From NCBI GenBank assembly GCA_903847975.1, contig CAINFC010000056.1, forward strand, positions 1 through 53,101: 53,101 nt of DNA, in the 5' to 3' direction. The notes beneath the pieces are model-generated. The model was given only the letters and a program-made list of their open reading frames with translations. It was not told where the DNA came from and made no database searches. Each line of letters begins with the position of its first letter. Position 1 is the stretch's first letter. Below, piece after piece: positions 26,532 through 34,263 of the stretch. This stretch comes from an uncultured Acidobacteriota bacterium. GTDB taxonomy: Bacteria; Acidobacteriota; UBA6911; CAINFC01. The position numbers were made by a program, and so were the translations under genes.

Positions 26532-27590
26532 TTATGACTGTCGTAAAAAAGTACCGAAAAGCCGGGCAATGTAGTCCACGAGAGGTACCGTCTTCCCATA
26601 CTCAATCCGGGAAGGGGCGAGGATCCCGAGGGAGCCGGCGATATGATTGTCAAAAACATAAGGGGAAGTGATCAAGGCGCAGCCGGGCATCCCAGCCAGA
26701 CCTGTCTCCCGGCCGATCAGGATCCGGACCCCGGATGTTTCGTCCCGAATGCATTCGGAGAGGATGCGCAGCAGCTCTTTGCGATGCTCGAAGGTTTCGA
26801 AAAGGGCCCGCACCCGGCTGATCTCACAGAATTCCGGCCGTGCCAGCATCCGGGTCGCCCCTTCGAGGTAGACGTCCTGCGGGCCGTCTTCCTGGAAGCT
26901 CTGGGCGCAGAGAGCCGGCAGTTTTTTCCACCAGGGATCGAAAAAAGACCGGTCCTCCTTCAGAAGCGTGTCCAGCTCCGCCCGTATTCCCTTCAGCGTT
27001 TTACCGCTGAATTCACGAGTCAGAAATTGTCCGGCCCGCTCCAGCTCCTCCTGGGAGATCTCCTCTTCGACGCGGACCAGCCTGTTCTGAACCACTCCCG
27101 ACTTTCCGATGATAATCGCCAGAACCCGGCTCTCTCCCATTTTCAGGAAATGAATGTGCTGGAGGACCGTTTTGGACAAGGTCGGCGCCAGGACAATGCC
27201 TACGCTATCCGACAGATCGGCCAGCAGGCGCGTGGTACCCTCCATCAGGTTCTCCAGGCCTTCTCCGGACTCCTTTTCCATGCTGGCCTGGATGTGCTCC
27301 TTCTCGGAAGCGGAGAGGCGCCGCTTCTCCATCAGAGAATCCACGTAAAAGCGATACCCTTTGTCGGTAGGCAGGCGGCCGGCAGAATTATGCGGCTGCT
27401 GGAGAAAGCCTTCCGCTTCCAGGTCGGACATGATGTTTCGGATGGTTGCGGCACTGAGCATCGTTTTGCCGCGTTTGGACAGAAAGCGCGATCCTACCGG
27501 CCGGCCCGTTTCAATGTAGGCCTGGATCGTTTCCTTCAGCAGCTCCCGACTCCGCAGAGACAGGGTTGATGATCCTACCGTTCTTGGCAT
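26532..27590 (-). CDS. hrcA: heat-inducible transcription repressor HrcA
   Basis: A 352-residue repressor. The winged-helix N-terminus has the family sequence RSRELLKETIQAYIETGRPVGSRFLSKR followed by LSAATIRNIMSDLEAEGFLQQPHNSAGRLPTDKGYRFYVD. The GAF-like and dimerisation region ends GSLGILAPSRIEYGKTVPLVDYIARL. HrcA normally represses its own operon by binding CIRCE (TTAGCACTC-N9-GAGTGCTAA). No CIRCE is visible upstream here; instead the leader holds an AGAAAAGC-N23-GCTTTTCT inverted repeat near the transcription start. It is the first gene of the operon. Confidence 0.95.
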   Translation of the reverse strand: MPRTVGSSTLSLRSRELLKETIQAYIETGRPVGSRFLSKRGKTMLSAATIRNIMSDLEAEGFLQQPHNSAGRLPTDKGYRFYVDSLMEKRRLSASEKEHIQASMEKESGEGLENLMEGTTRLLADLSDSVGIVLAPTLSKTVLQHIHFLKMGESRVLAIIIGKSGVVQNRLVRVEEEISQEELERAGQFLTREFSGKTLKGIRAELDTLLKEDRSFFDPWWKKLPALCAQSFQEDGPQDVYLEGATRMLARPEFCEISRVRALFETFEHRKELLRILSECIRDETSGVRILIGRETGLAGMPGCALITSPYVFDNHIAGSLGILAPSRIEYGKTVPLVDYIARLFGTFLRQS

Positions 27591-27654
27591 CTATAATCGA
27601 ACTATCTTTGAATCCAATACCGGCCGGCCCGCTGTTTTGCAGTCCGCGGCAGGT

Positions 27655-27693
27655 AGAAAAGCGATTGAAGACAAGGACTTAACCAGCTTTTCT
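27655..27693. promoter_or_regulatory. inverted repeat at the start of the hrcA transcript (candidate operator)
   Basis: AGAAAAGC (27655-27662) and GCTTTTCT (27686-27693) are perfect 8-base inverted arms separated by 23 bases. One arm touches the predicted transcription start (about 27695). It could be an operator or a leader hairpin. It does not resemble CIRCE. Confidence 0.35.
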
Positions 27694-27701
27694 CCATAAG
27701 G

Positions 27702-27730
27702 ATTCTGCCATTCCGGGCTGCAAAAGTCAA
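27702..27730 (-). promoter_or_regulatory. promoter of the heat-shock operon
   Basis: On the minus strand TTGACT (27730-27725), a 17-base spacer and CAGAAT (27707-27702). Transcription would start near 27695, leaving a leader of about 105 bases before hrcA. It looks like a housekeeping rather than a sigma32-type promoter. Confidence 0.6.
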
Positions 27731-27772
27731 TCCGAAAGGCAATGGGAAAAGGGATTCGTTCCGCCTTGGAAT

Positions 27773-28525
27773 CTACGGCAGGTGGGGCACGCGGGCCAGG
27801 GTCAGAACGTCGACTCCTGCCGCGCCGGAAGCCAGCAGCACTCTGGCGCAGGCATTTAATGTCGCGCCGGTCGTCAGGATGTCGTCCACCAGAAGGATTT
27901 GCCGCCCCTGGACCGGGAGGCCGGAGCCGATCTCGAAGGCCGCCTGAACATTTTCCATCCTCTGGCGGTCGGTCAGACCGGATTGAGGAAGCGTCTCCCT
28001 TTTCCGTTTCAACCCGTCGGGATATAACGGAAAGCGTAAAACCCGGGCCGCAGACCGGGCCAGCAGCTCCGACTGATTGTATCCTCGCTGGCGCTGCCGG
28101 CGGCGGTGCAAGGGAACCGGGATCACCATCGGGGGCTGCCCGGACGGTGAACCCGGATCAAAGACTGTCGCCATACGGATTCCCAGAGGTTTAGCCAGGT
28201 CCTCCCTGCCGCGGAATTTGAGAAGATGAATCAGTTCCCGAAGCTCCTGCTGATATAAGCCGAAAGCCCTGGCTGTGGAAAAAGAGGGTGGCTGGGTCGT
28301 GCAGCTCCCGCAGTTGGAACTGCCATGGCCCGGAAGGGGAAGTCCGCAGCGCCGGCAGAAGGGCTGCGGAACCTGGGGAATTCTGGCCCAGCAGGACGGG
28401 CAGATGCTTCGATCCCTGTTTCTGGGGACAAAAGCCCGGCAAAGAGCGCAGTGAGAGGGAAAAACCGCCGAAAGGATGGCGTCCAGCCAGTGGCTGGGTT
28501 GGTCCCGGCTTTCCCGCTGCCGCAT
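27773..28525 (-). CDS. ComF family phosphoribosyltransferase-like protein
   Basis: A 250-residue ComF/GntX-family protein. The N-terminal zinc-finger region has four CXXC pairs (C26/C29, C42/C45, C57/C60, C72/C75). The C-terminal part is a phosphoribosyltransferase fold with the PRPP-binding loop VDDILTTGATLNACA and PVPLHRRRQRQRGYNQSELLAR. Relatives take part in DNA uptake or in unknown nucleotide chemistry. The ATG at 28525 gives normal length; the frame continues upstream but overlaps the DUF4416 gene. It is last in the M16-LOG-DUF4416-ComF operon, 14 bases after the previous stop. Confidence 0.88.
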   Translation of the reverse strand: MRQRESRDQPSHWLDAILSAVFPSHCALCRAFVPRNRDRSICPSCWARIPQVPQPFCRRCGLPLPGHGSSNCGSCTTQPPSFSTARAFGLYQQELRELIHLLKFRGREDLAKPLGIRMATVFDPGSPSGQPPMVIPVPLHRRRQRQRGYNQSELLARSAARVLRFPLYPDGLKRKRETLPQSGLTDRQRMENVQAAFEIGSGLPVQGRQILLVDDILTTGATLNACARVLLASGAAGVDVLTLARVPHLP

Positions 28526-28539
28526 CTTTTTTGCCCGGG

Positions 28540-29106
28540 TCAGAGTGACCTGCTCCTGCCGCCCAGGAGGCCTCCATCCAGAAGCTGGGCATGGTACCGG
28601 TCCCGTACCTTCTGAAAAAAGCCGTGGTATTCCTGGGAACGATAATCGGGATAAGTCCATTCCAGACCCTGGAATTTTTTTCCCCGATAAACGAGCGTTA
28701 CCTCCGCGTAGATTCCTTCGCCCAGGTAGATGCGGTGGCTGTGATTTTTCGTGCTGGCCAGCACCAGCTTGCCCATCTCCATATAGCCCGGGTCCAGGTT
28801 GACGGGTCGCATGACCGGAAACTCCCCGGAGGAATACTCCACCTCCAGGCGGTTGCACAGATTTTTTATGCCGGCCAAGTCATTGGGGTGGATGAGCCGG
28901 TCAAAGGAGAAGAAAGTCCGCCGCAGCGCCGGTCCCATCTGCTCCCGGTAGTAGTCGGTGTAGCTGAATTCCAAAACCGGAGAAAGGAGGTCGACAGGAC
29001 CGAAGCGGCAAGCCAGATCTTCGGCAATCCGGCCTTCCAGCTCGGGAAAGCCCGTCAGGTTGCCGATAAGCAGCTTCACCGGCAGGACCGGCTGGATGGC
29101 ACCCAT
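28540..29106 (-). CDS. DUF4416 family protein
   Basis: A 188-residue cytosolic protein that fits DUF4416. Family-type stretches are PVKLLIGNLTGFPELEG, EFSYTDYYREQMGPALRRTFFSF, IHPNDLAGIKNLCNRLE, RPVNLDPGYMEMGKLVLASTK and GIYAEVTLVYRGKKFQGLEWTYPDYRS. The dense aromatic and charged conservation suggests an enzyme, but no function is known for the family. It sits between the LOG-type gene (9-base gap) and ComF (14-base gap), so the three are probably transcribed together. Confidence 0.82.
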   Translation of the reverse strand: MGAIQPVLPVKLLIGNLTGFPELEGRIAEDLACRFGPVDLLSPVLEFSYTDYYREQMGPALRRTFFSFDRLIHPNDLAGIKNLCNRLEVEYSSGEFPVMRPVNLDPGYMEMGKLVLASTKNHSHRIYLGEGIYAEVTLVYRGKKFQGLEWTYPDYRSQEYHGFFQKVRDRYHAQLLDGGLLGGRSRSL

Positions 29107-29115
29107 CTTGCGCGG

Positions 29116-29784
29116 TCAGCTTTCCGGCGGATAGTAGCTCAGGATGATCCGCATGGCCTCTTCCGGCGTTTCCACTACCTGGATAAAGTCGAACTCCGCC
29201 GGGTCGATCATTCCCTGTTTCACCATGACACTTTTCATCCAGTCCAGCAGCCCCCCCCAATATTGGCGGGAGAGCAGAATGACCGGAAAAGGCCGTATTT
29301 TTCGGGTCATGATCAGCGTCAGGCACTCGAACAGCTCATCCATGGTGCCGTATCCGCCGGGCACGCCGATAAAAGCCCGCGCATAGCGGACAAACATGAC
29401 CTTGCGGACGAAGAAATGGCGGAAGATCAGCTGCGTGGTCAAGTAGGCGTTGGTGGTCTGTTCCCTGGGCAGCTCAATACACAGCCCGACCGAATGCCCC
29501 TTGGCTTCAAACGCACCGCGATTGGCAGCCTCCATAATACCGGGCCCGCCTCCGGTGATCACCGAATACCCGTTACGGACAATCAGCTGCCCCAGCTGTA
29601 CTGCCAGCTGGTACATCGGATCTTCCGGCCTGGTACGGGCGGAGCCGAAGACCGAGACGCCGGGGGGAATCTGGGACATCTCCTCGATGGCTTCCACAAA
29701 TTCGGCCATAATCCGGAAAATGCGCCATGGTTCACTGGTAGACAGGGAATTCACGATATAGGAATGGTTGGACTCGGAAAACAT
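29116..29784 (-). CDS. LOG family protein (TIGR00730-type nucleoside 5'-monophosphate phosphoribohydrolase)
   Basis: A 222-residue Rossmann-fold protein. The signature PGGYGTMDEL (PGGXGTXXE) is present, with VSVFGSARTRPEDPMYQ at the start and ITGGGPGIMEAANRGAFEAKG before it. Characterised members hydrolyse cytokinin-type or purine nucleoside monophosphates to base and ribose 5-phosphate; many bacterial members are misnamed lysine decarboxylases. The substrate here is not determinable. It follows the M16 gene by 14 bases. Confidence 0.9.
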   Translation of the reverse strand: MFSESNHSYIVNSLSTSEPWRIFRIMAEFVEAIEEMSQIPPGVSVFGSARTRPEDPMYQLAVQLGQLIVRNGYSVITGGGPGIMEAANRGAFEAKGHSVGLCIELPREQTTNAYLTTQLIFRHFFVRKVMFVRYARAFIGVPGGYGTMDELFECLTLIMTRKIRPFPVILLSRQYWGGLLDWMKSVMVKQGMIDPAEFDFIQVVETPEEAMRIILSYYPPES

Positions 29785-29798
29785 GCTTGCTCCTCCCG

Positions 29799-31220
29799 TC
29801 AGGGCTTGGAAACCGGGACCGGCATCTCCGGAGGGACCACCGCCCAGCCCTGTTTTCGGAGTTCCTCCTTGTCCGGTTCGCTCAACGGGCCGGAAACGAC
29901 AGCCAGAATCTGATCGGGGGTGAGGTGCTTCTGGGCGGTCAGCCGCAGGTCCGCGGGTGAAATTCTGGGCAGGGTGCTTTTAAGACGCTCGAAGAAATTG
30001 AATCCCAGCTGGTAGGCATCCGCCAGGCAAAGCATTCGCGCCAGCACGGAGGAGGACCGGGCTTTTTCCTGGAGTGTGCTCAGGTACCGGCTTACGGCAG
30101 AGGAACACTCATCCGCAGAAGGGCCCGTTTGCGCCAGCTGAGCCCAACGCTGGCGGATCTCTCCCAGAGCCTTTCCAACGGCCAGCCCCTGCTTCTGAAC
30201 GATAAAGCGCAGGCTGCCTTTCAGCTTTCGGGCCGTCAGTTCTCCGGAGACCCTGGCATCCGGAAAGGATTCCCAGCGCGTCGACTGCAGGATATCGGCG
30301 AGCAGCTCCACGGCTACAAAATCGCTCGATCCGCGCGGCACCATGAGCTGCCCTACTATCAGCACGGTTTCAGCGGAATCCGGAGCATCGAGCGAGGCCA
30401 CCTGGAGCGCCTTGGGGGGTACGGCCGGTGTGAAGGTATACGGGAAAGCGCGGTCCATAATCCAGATCCCCAGGTAGCGTCCGGCCAGGCTGCGCAGTTC
30501 ATCCGCCTGCACCGGTCCAACGACCGACAGGAAAGAAACATTGGGCAGGTGGTACTTTCTTTGAAACCCGACCGTATCGCCGAAGACGATATTCTTCAGG
30601 GTATCCGCCGTACCTTTCAGCGGCCGGGCATAAGGATTGCCCCGAAACAGGATACGGTCAAAATTTTTCTCGGCCGAAAGCCGCGGGGAAGGTTTTTCTT
30701 CTGCGGCCGCCTTCATGAAATCGCTCCGGACCTTTTCGAAGCGAACCGGAGAAAGCGTCGTGTACCTTACGAACCGGGTCAACGCCTGCAGGTATATGCT
30801 GATTTCGTCGGGCGCGCATTCTGCAAAAAGATGGGTGGTATCCCATTCAACCTCGTATCGGAAATTCCTGCCCGCTTCCACGACCCGGGTGATTACCTGC
30901 GGGTCCCCTTGCCAGTCCGGAACGCTCTGAATCAGGGTTGCCATGGTCAGCTCCGCCATCCCGGCTTTTCCCACCGGATCCAGCGCCGAACCGGCCCCGA
31001 TCAGCAGGTGAAGGGAGACCCGGGGAGCCTGCGGCATGCTCAGGATTTCAATGCGCAGTCCGTTCAGCAGGGTACGCGTGTCCGTGGCCTGAATCAGCGC
31101 GGGTGGCGACGCGGCGGCCTGGTAGGGAACCGGTTCCCCGGAAAATACGGGAAGGGAAAAAAGTCCCGTAACTGTGAATACCATCCCTAAAAAATTGAGC
31201 CGTTTCTTCATCTTCTTCAT
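29799..31220 (-). CDS. M16 (insulinase-like) family protein lacking the zinc motif
   Basis: A 473-residue exported protein. Residues 1-28 form a signal peptide (FLGMVFTVTGLFSLPVFSG). The fold is clearly M16: NGLRIEILSMPQAPRVSLHLLI at the start of the first domain, and the second-domain start FSLP-like strand LPNVSFLSVVGPVQADELRSLAG. At the position of the zinc-binding HXXEH the sequence is AGMAELTMATL, with no histidine, so it should be the non-catalytic subunit of an M16 pair such as processing-peptidase alpha. A catalytic partner would be expected next to it but is absent from this window. It has its own strong promoter and leads a four-gene operon. Confidence 0.82.
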   Translation of the reverse strand: MKKMKKRLNFLGMVFTVTGLFSLPVFSGEPVPYQAAASPPALIQATDTRTLLNGLRIEILSMPQAPRVSLHLLIGAGSALDPVGKAGMAELTMATLIQSVPDWQGDPQVITRVVEAGRNFRYEVEWDTTHLFAECAPDEISIYLQALTRFVRYTTLSPVRFEKVRSDFMKAAAEEKPSPRLSAEKNFDRILFRGNPYARPLKGTADTLKNIVFGDTVGFQRKYHLPNVSFLSVVGPVQADELRSLAGRYLGIWIMDRAFPYTFTPAVPPKALQVASLDAPDSAETVLIVGQLMVPRGSSDFVAVELLADILQSTRWESFPDARVSGELTARKLKGSLRFIVQKQGLAVGKALGEIRQRWAQLAQTGPSADECSSAVSRYLSTLQEKARSSSVLARMLCLADAYQLGFNFFERLKSTLPRISPADLRLTAQKHLTPDQILAVVSGPLSEPDKEELRKQGWAVVPPEMPVPVSKP

Positions 31221-31314
31221 TTGCCGATGTATGCTCTCAGGATTAAAATGAATTCCTGGAAGGAAAAACGAGATCCTTCCGCTAATAATTGATTCTCCGC
31301 TCTTGGCACGTTAA

Positions 31315-31342
31315 ATTATAAAGTATACGAAGAACAAATCAA
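31315..31342 (-). promoter_or_regulatory. promoter of the M16-LOG-DUF4416-ComF operon
   Basis: On the minus strand TTGATT (31342-31337), a 16-base spacer and a perfect TATAAT (31320-31315). Transcription would start near 31308, about 88 bases before the M16 start at 31220. Confidence 0.75.
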
Positions 31343-31355
31343 CCAAGTTATCCCG

Positions 31356-31937
31356 ATGGTGTCAATTCCCATGGAATCAGAAAACATTTTCGATAAGCGC
31401 CTGCCGCAGAAAAGAAAAGCGTTCCCGGTGCTCTGGGTCGTTTTGATTATCCTCTTTCTGATCTCTTCGGCCGGAATCTGGTATTACCTGCAGGTCACTC
31501 CGGCACGTCCCATCGTCGCCCTGGGGGAGGAGATTTACGAAGAGACGCCCGGGCTGCTGCGCCGCGGCAATCCGGAGTTTGACGAGTATTGGCAGTATTT
31601 CCGCATTTCCGACGTGAAGGCCAAGCTGGCCATCAATTTCGCCGGAGACCGCATGGTCTTTGTGCATGGCCTGCTGGAAAACATGGGAGAGAGGGAGGTG
31701 GATGCCGCGGAAATCAAGATTACCTTCTTCGATCCCCAGGGCAAGATTCTGCGGGAGCGGATCAGTGCCCCGCTGCGCCCGGAAACCGGCCTGAAAAAAC
31801 CGATCGGCTCCCTGCAAAGCCGCGATTTCAGCGTACGCTTCGAAAACTGGCCGGAAAAAATGGAGGTGGGCCAGCTGGAAGTCCTGCTCACCGGCATGCG
31901 CCTGGTGCCGCGCAAGAAGGCTCCGGCCACCCAATAA
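31356..31937 (+). CDS. single-pass membrane protein with FxLYD/DUF3426-like domain
   Basis: A 193-residue protein. A transmembrane helix lies at about residues 23-45 (FPVLWVVLIILFLISSAGIWYYL), after a basic cytoplasmic N-terminus, so the rest faces the periplasm. The soluble part has FAGDRMVFVHGLLENMGEREVDAAEIKITFFD, the pattern of FxLYD/DUF3426-type beta domains. Function unknown. ATG 31371, five codons downstream, is an alternative start. It is divergent from the M16 operon; a -10-like TATACG is near 31324 but no confident plus-strand promoter was seen. Confidence 0.75.
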   Translation: MVSIPMESENIFDKRLPQKRKAFPVLWVVLIILFLISSAGIWYYLQVTPARPIVALGEEIYEETPGLLRRGNPEFDEYWQYFRISDVKAKLAINFAGDRMVFVHGLLENMGEREVDAAEIKITFFDPQGKILRERISAPLRPETGLKKPIGSLQSRDFSVRFENWPEKMEVGQLEVLLTGMRLVPRKKAPATQ

Positions 31938-32067
31938 CCCCTTTCCTGCTCTCCCTGTCTTCCCGGGATGCCTGATTTTTCACAGGAAGAAGGAAAGATC
32001 CGGAAGGAAGGAGGAAGGGAGCAGGGCATTCTATCCGCACGGCTGCCTGGCCGCTGCAGCCGAAGGC

Positions 32068-32104
32068 AAAAAAAACACCCCTCCGGAACCGGTCCGAAGG
32101 GGTG
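32068..32104 (-). terminator. intrinsic terminator of the Tes homologue
   Basis: Read on the minus strand, CACCCCTTCGGA-CCGGT-TCCGGAGGGGTG forms a 12-base stem with one mismatch and is followed directly by eight T (32075-32068). It lies about 32 bases after the stop at 32137. Confidence 0.9.
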
Positions 32105-32136
32105 CGGAATATGCGAATACCCTGTAGGCTGAACGG

Positions 32137-33798
32137 CTAGCTGGACTGGCCGCAACCGGCAAAATCCATCTGACATCCGCTGTGCTTTTCGAAGGGGACC
32201 GAATAGTGCTTTTCTATTCTTTCCCGAAAGGTGGGACCGGCGTTATAGGTGCAGAAGGGATAAAGCAGCCCGTTCGGGGCGGCATAATGCACCAGGCAGC
32301 GCTTGACCCTCTCCACATCGAAATTATATCCGTCCATGAAGTGCATGCCGGCCACCATGAGAGTTTTATAGGTGTACTGGCCGTCCATGGCGCCCCGTCC
32401 GTAGTTCTTGTCGGTCATCCCCTGCAGCGTCTGCAGGAAGCGGTTGAACGTCAGGCCGCTGGGAGCTTTATCTTCGTGGAAATGCTTGCGGAGCGTGTTC
32501 CAGACCTGCACCTTGGTGAAAAGCTTGATCCTGGCCGCGCTGGTTTTCTTGGCCAGGCGGTCGATCTCCGTAAGCATGCCGCCGATATTGATAAAACGGG
32601 ATGCCGGCACCGCTTCACCGGTGGTCGGATTAACGAAAAAGTAAGTCCCCATGGCGCACTGCGGGTGGCAGGTAAAGTGGATGGTCGGATCGCCGCGAAG
32701 GGCGCTGATCAGCTTGCTGAAGGGAACCGTGCATGCCAGCGGGAACCAGTCTTCCAGGGCATTGATCAGGCCGGTCTGGCTTTCCACGGAATAGGCTAAA
32801 TCCGAAAGGGTATAGCGCTTGGCATCCCGCTCATGCTTGGCAATCCGGCCGGTAAAGGCCACCGGCTGGAAGCTGATGCCGCTGACGACGTCAATGTTGG
32901 CGATGGCCAGGCGAACAATGTCGCCTACCTGGTGATCGTTCAGACCTTTCACGATGGTCGGAACAAAGACGATCTTGAGATCGGCCTTGCGGCAGGAGCG
33001 AATCGCTTCCAGCTTCTTCTCGGCCAGGTCCTCGCCGCGTGTCTTCCGATATACGTCGTCGGTCACACCATCGAGCTGCAGGTACAGGGTGTGCAGGCCG
33101 GCTTGCTTGGCCTTCAAGGCAAACTCCGGATCGCAGAACATCAACCCGTTGGTAGCCGCCTGGATATGGCTGAATCCCATTTCCCTCGCCATGGAAAGAA
33201 TTTCCATGAAATTGGGATGAATGGTCGGCTCTCCACCGGAAAACTGAACCACTCTGCCGGCGACCGGTTTTTCGTCGCGCAGGGCTTTCAGCATCTTGCG
33301 AATCTTCTCCAGATCCGGCTCATACAGGTACCCGGAATGGTTGGCATTTGCGAAACAGACCGGACAATTCAAATTGCATCGGTTGGTTACATCGACATTG
33401 GCCAGACCCGTGTGACTGCTGTGCATATTGCAAAGGCCGCATTGATCCGGACATACTTTGGCGTTCGGAATAGCGGGATTCGTCAACCCCTGGCCATCCC
33501 CGAAGGTCCATTTGTCCATTTTCAGGTAAAGATCAATATCCGAAGAGAGGCGATCCCGGAATTCCCCATGTTCCGGACACGTCTTGTCCATGAAAACATG
33601 GCCATTATCCGCAACGATCTTGGCATCGATCACCTTCAGGCATTCCGGACAGATCGATTGGGTATGCTTGGGCAAACCCTTGGGTACTGGTTTGATGGCA
33701 GCTCCGGTATAGGTAGTCTTTGGCTGGTCGATGGGATGAGAAGAGACTACATCGAAACGACCTTCTTCCATTACTGGCGCAGCAGACGAAACCGTCAT
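32137..33798 (-). CDS. radical SAM protein, tetraether lipid synthase (Tes)-like
   Basis: A 553-residue homologue of archaeal Tes (MJ0619 type), which couples two lipid tails by C-C bonds to make membrane-spanning lipids. Cysteines C50/C53/C74 fit the N-terminal metal site (CPECLK...CPEHGEF). C116, C120 and C123 lie in VCPDQCGLCNMHSSHTGL. The radical SAM core has C141-X3-C145-X2-C148 (RCNLNCPVCF) and GGE at 188-190 (FSGGEPTIHPNFMEI). The C-terminus adds CLVHY, FCTYN, GCQMDFAGCG. In Acidobacteria, homologues are proposed to make iso-diabolic acid or branched tetraether lipids; that role is inferred here. AAGGAG precedes the ATG by about nine bases. It appears to be a single-gene unit with its own terminator and AT-rich upstream region. 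Confidence 0.85.
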   Translation of the reverse strand: MTVSSAAPVMEEGRFDVVSSHPIDQPKTTYTGAAIKPVPKGLPKHTQSICPECLKVIDAKIVADNGHVFMDKTCPEHGEFRDRLSSDIDLYLKMDKWTFGDGQGLTNPAIPNAKVCPDQCGLCNMHSSHTGLANVDVTNRCNLNCPVCFANANHSGYLYEPDLEKIRKMLKALRDEKPVAGRVVQFSGGEPTIHPNFMEILSMAREMGFSHIQAATNGLMFCDPEFALKAKQAGLHTLYLQLDGVTDDVYRKTRGEDLAEKKLEAIRSCRKADLKIVFVPTIVKGLNDHQVGDIVRLAIANIDVVSGISFQPVAFTGRIAKHERDAKRYTLSDLAYSVESQTGLINALEDWFPLACTVPFSKLISALRGDPTIHFTCHPQCAMGTYFFVNPTTGEAVPASRFINIGGMLTEIDRLAKKTSAARIKLFTKVQVWNTLRKHFHEDKAPSGLTFNRFLQTLQGMTDKNYGRGAMDGQYTYKTLMVAGMHFMDGYNFDVERVKRCLVHYAAPNGLLYPFCTYNAGPTFRERIEKHYSVPFEKHSGCQMDFAGCGQSS

Positions 33799-34078
33799 AT
33801 TTTGAATCTCCTTATAATTATTTTTCTATTTTTTCAGCCACCTGGCGTAAGCAAATCAAGGTCCAAATTTTGTATTTTTCGAAATATAATTTTATAAAAA
33901 CCAATAAAATATTTAATTACAAACACATAGAGGATAAATAGCCAAAAAATCCAAATTCGTTTTCCATACGGAAAAAGAACAGGCTACCAAACAAATGTTT
34001 CCAAATGACACACAAAAAATAATAAGTAGTCCATTTGTTGAAAAAAAGACACAAGCAGAGAAGATCCAAGAGGAAAAT

Positions 34079-34095
34079 TGTGTCATAAAGACACA
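34079..34095. repeat. TGTGTC-ATAAA-GACACA hairpin
   Basis: A perfect 6-bp inverted repeat with a five-base loop, upstream of the Tes homologue. Its right arm is the third of three phased GACACA copies. It may be an operator or a short RNA hairpin. Confidence 0.5.
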
Positions 34096-34184
34096 TTCCA
34101 TCTTTGGGAGAGAAACAGAGGTTAACAACCGTTCCGCAGGGAACGGCACCTGACCGCAATTCGAGGAAGGTTTTGGAGAAAAGT

Positions 34185-34218
34185 AAAAAGCCCTTTTTAT
34201 GGGAAAAGGGCTCTTTTT
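34185..34218. terminator. bidirectional intrinsic terminator
   Basis: AGCCCTTTT (34189-34197) pairs with AAAAGGGCT (34204-34212) around a six-base loop. A run of T follows on the plus strand (34214-34218) and of A precedes it (34185-34188, T on the minus strand). On the minus strand it ends the small protein gene at 34264; on the plus strand it could end a small RNA. Confidence 0.8.
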
Positions 34219-34263
34219 ACATAATCATCGAGTATTCTTCGGAATCTGCTGGTTCCTTTGGTA

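Larger units (their letters stand above)
33799..34263. other. AT-rich intergenic region with phased GACACA repeats and hairpins
   Basis: No convincing gene is visible in this 465-base gap, which is much more AT-rich than the rest of the window. GACACA occurs at 34007, 34048 and 34090 on the same strand, spaced 41 and 42 bases (about four helical turns). Hairpins lie at 34079-34095 (TGTGTC-ATAAA-GACACA) and 34129-34146 (CCGTTCC-GCAG-GGAACGG, capped by AGGT/ACCT at 34119 and 34148). The bidirectional terminator at 34185-34218 closes it. It may hold the control region of the Tes homologue or a small RNA. No consensus promoter for Tes was found. Confidence 0.5.

Noticed and set aside
27591-27772. 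CIRCE element upstream of hrcA
   Set aside because: No TTAGCACTC or GAGTGCTAA sequence, nor a close variant, is visible on either strand.
28526-28858. N-terminal extension of the ComF frame
   Set aside because: It overlaps the DUF4416 gene; the zinc-finger start at 28525 gives family length.
33913-34159. Small Phe/Leu/Cys-rich minus-strand frames in the AT-rich gap
   Set aside because: No ribosome binding site or conserved feature; the frames follow from the base composition and run through hairpins.
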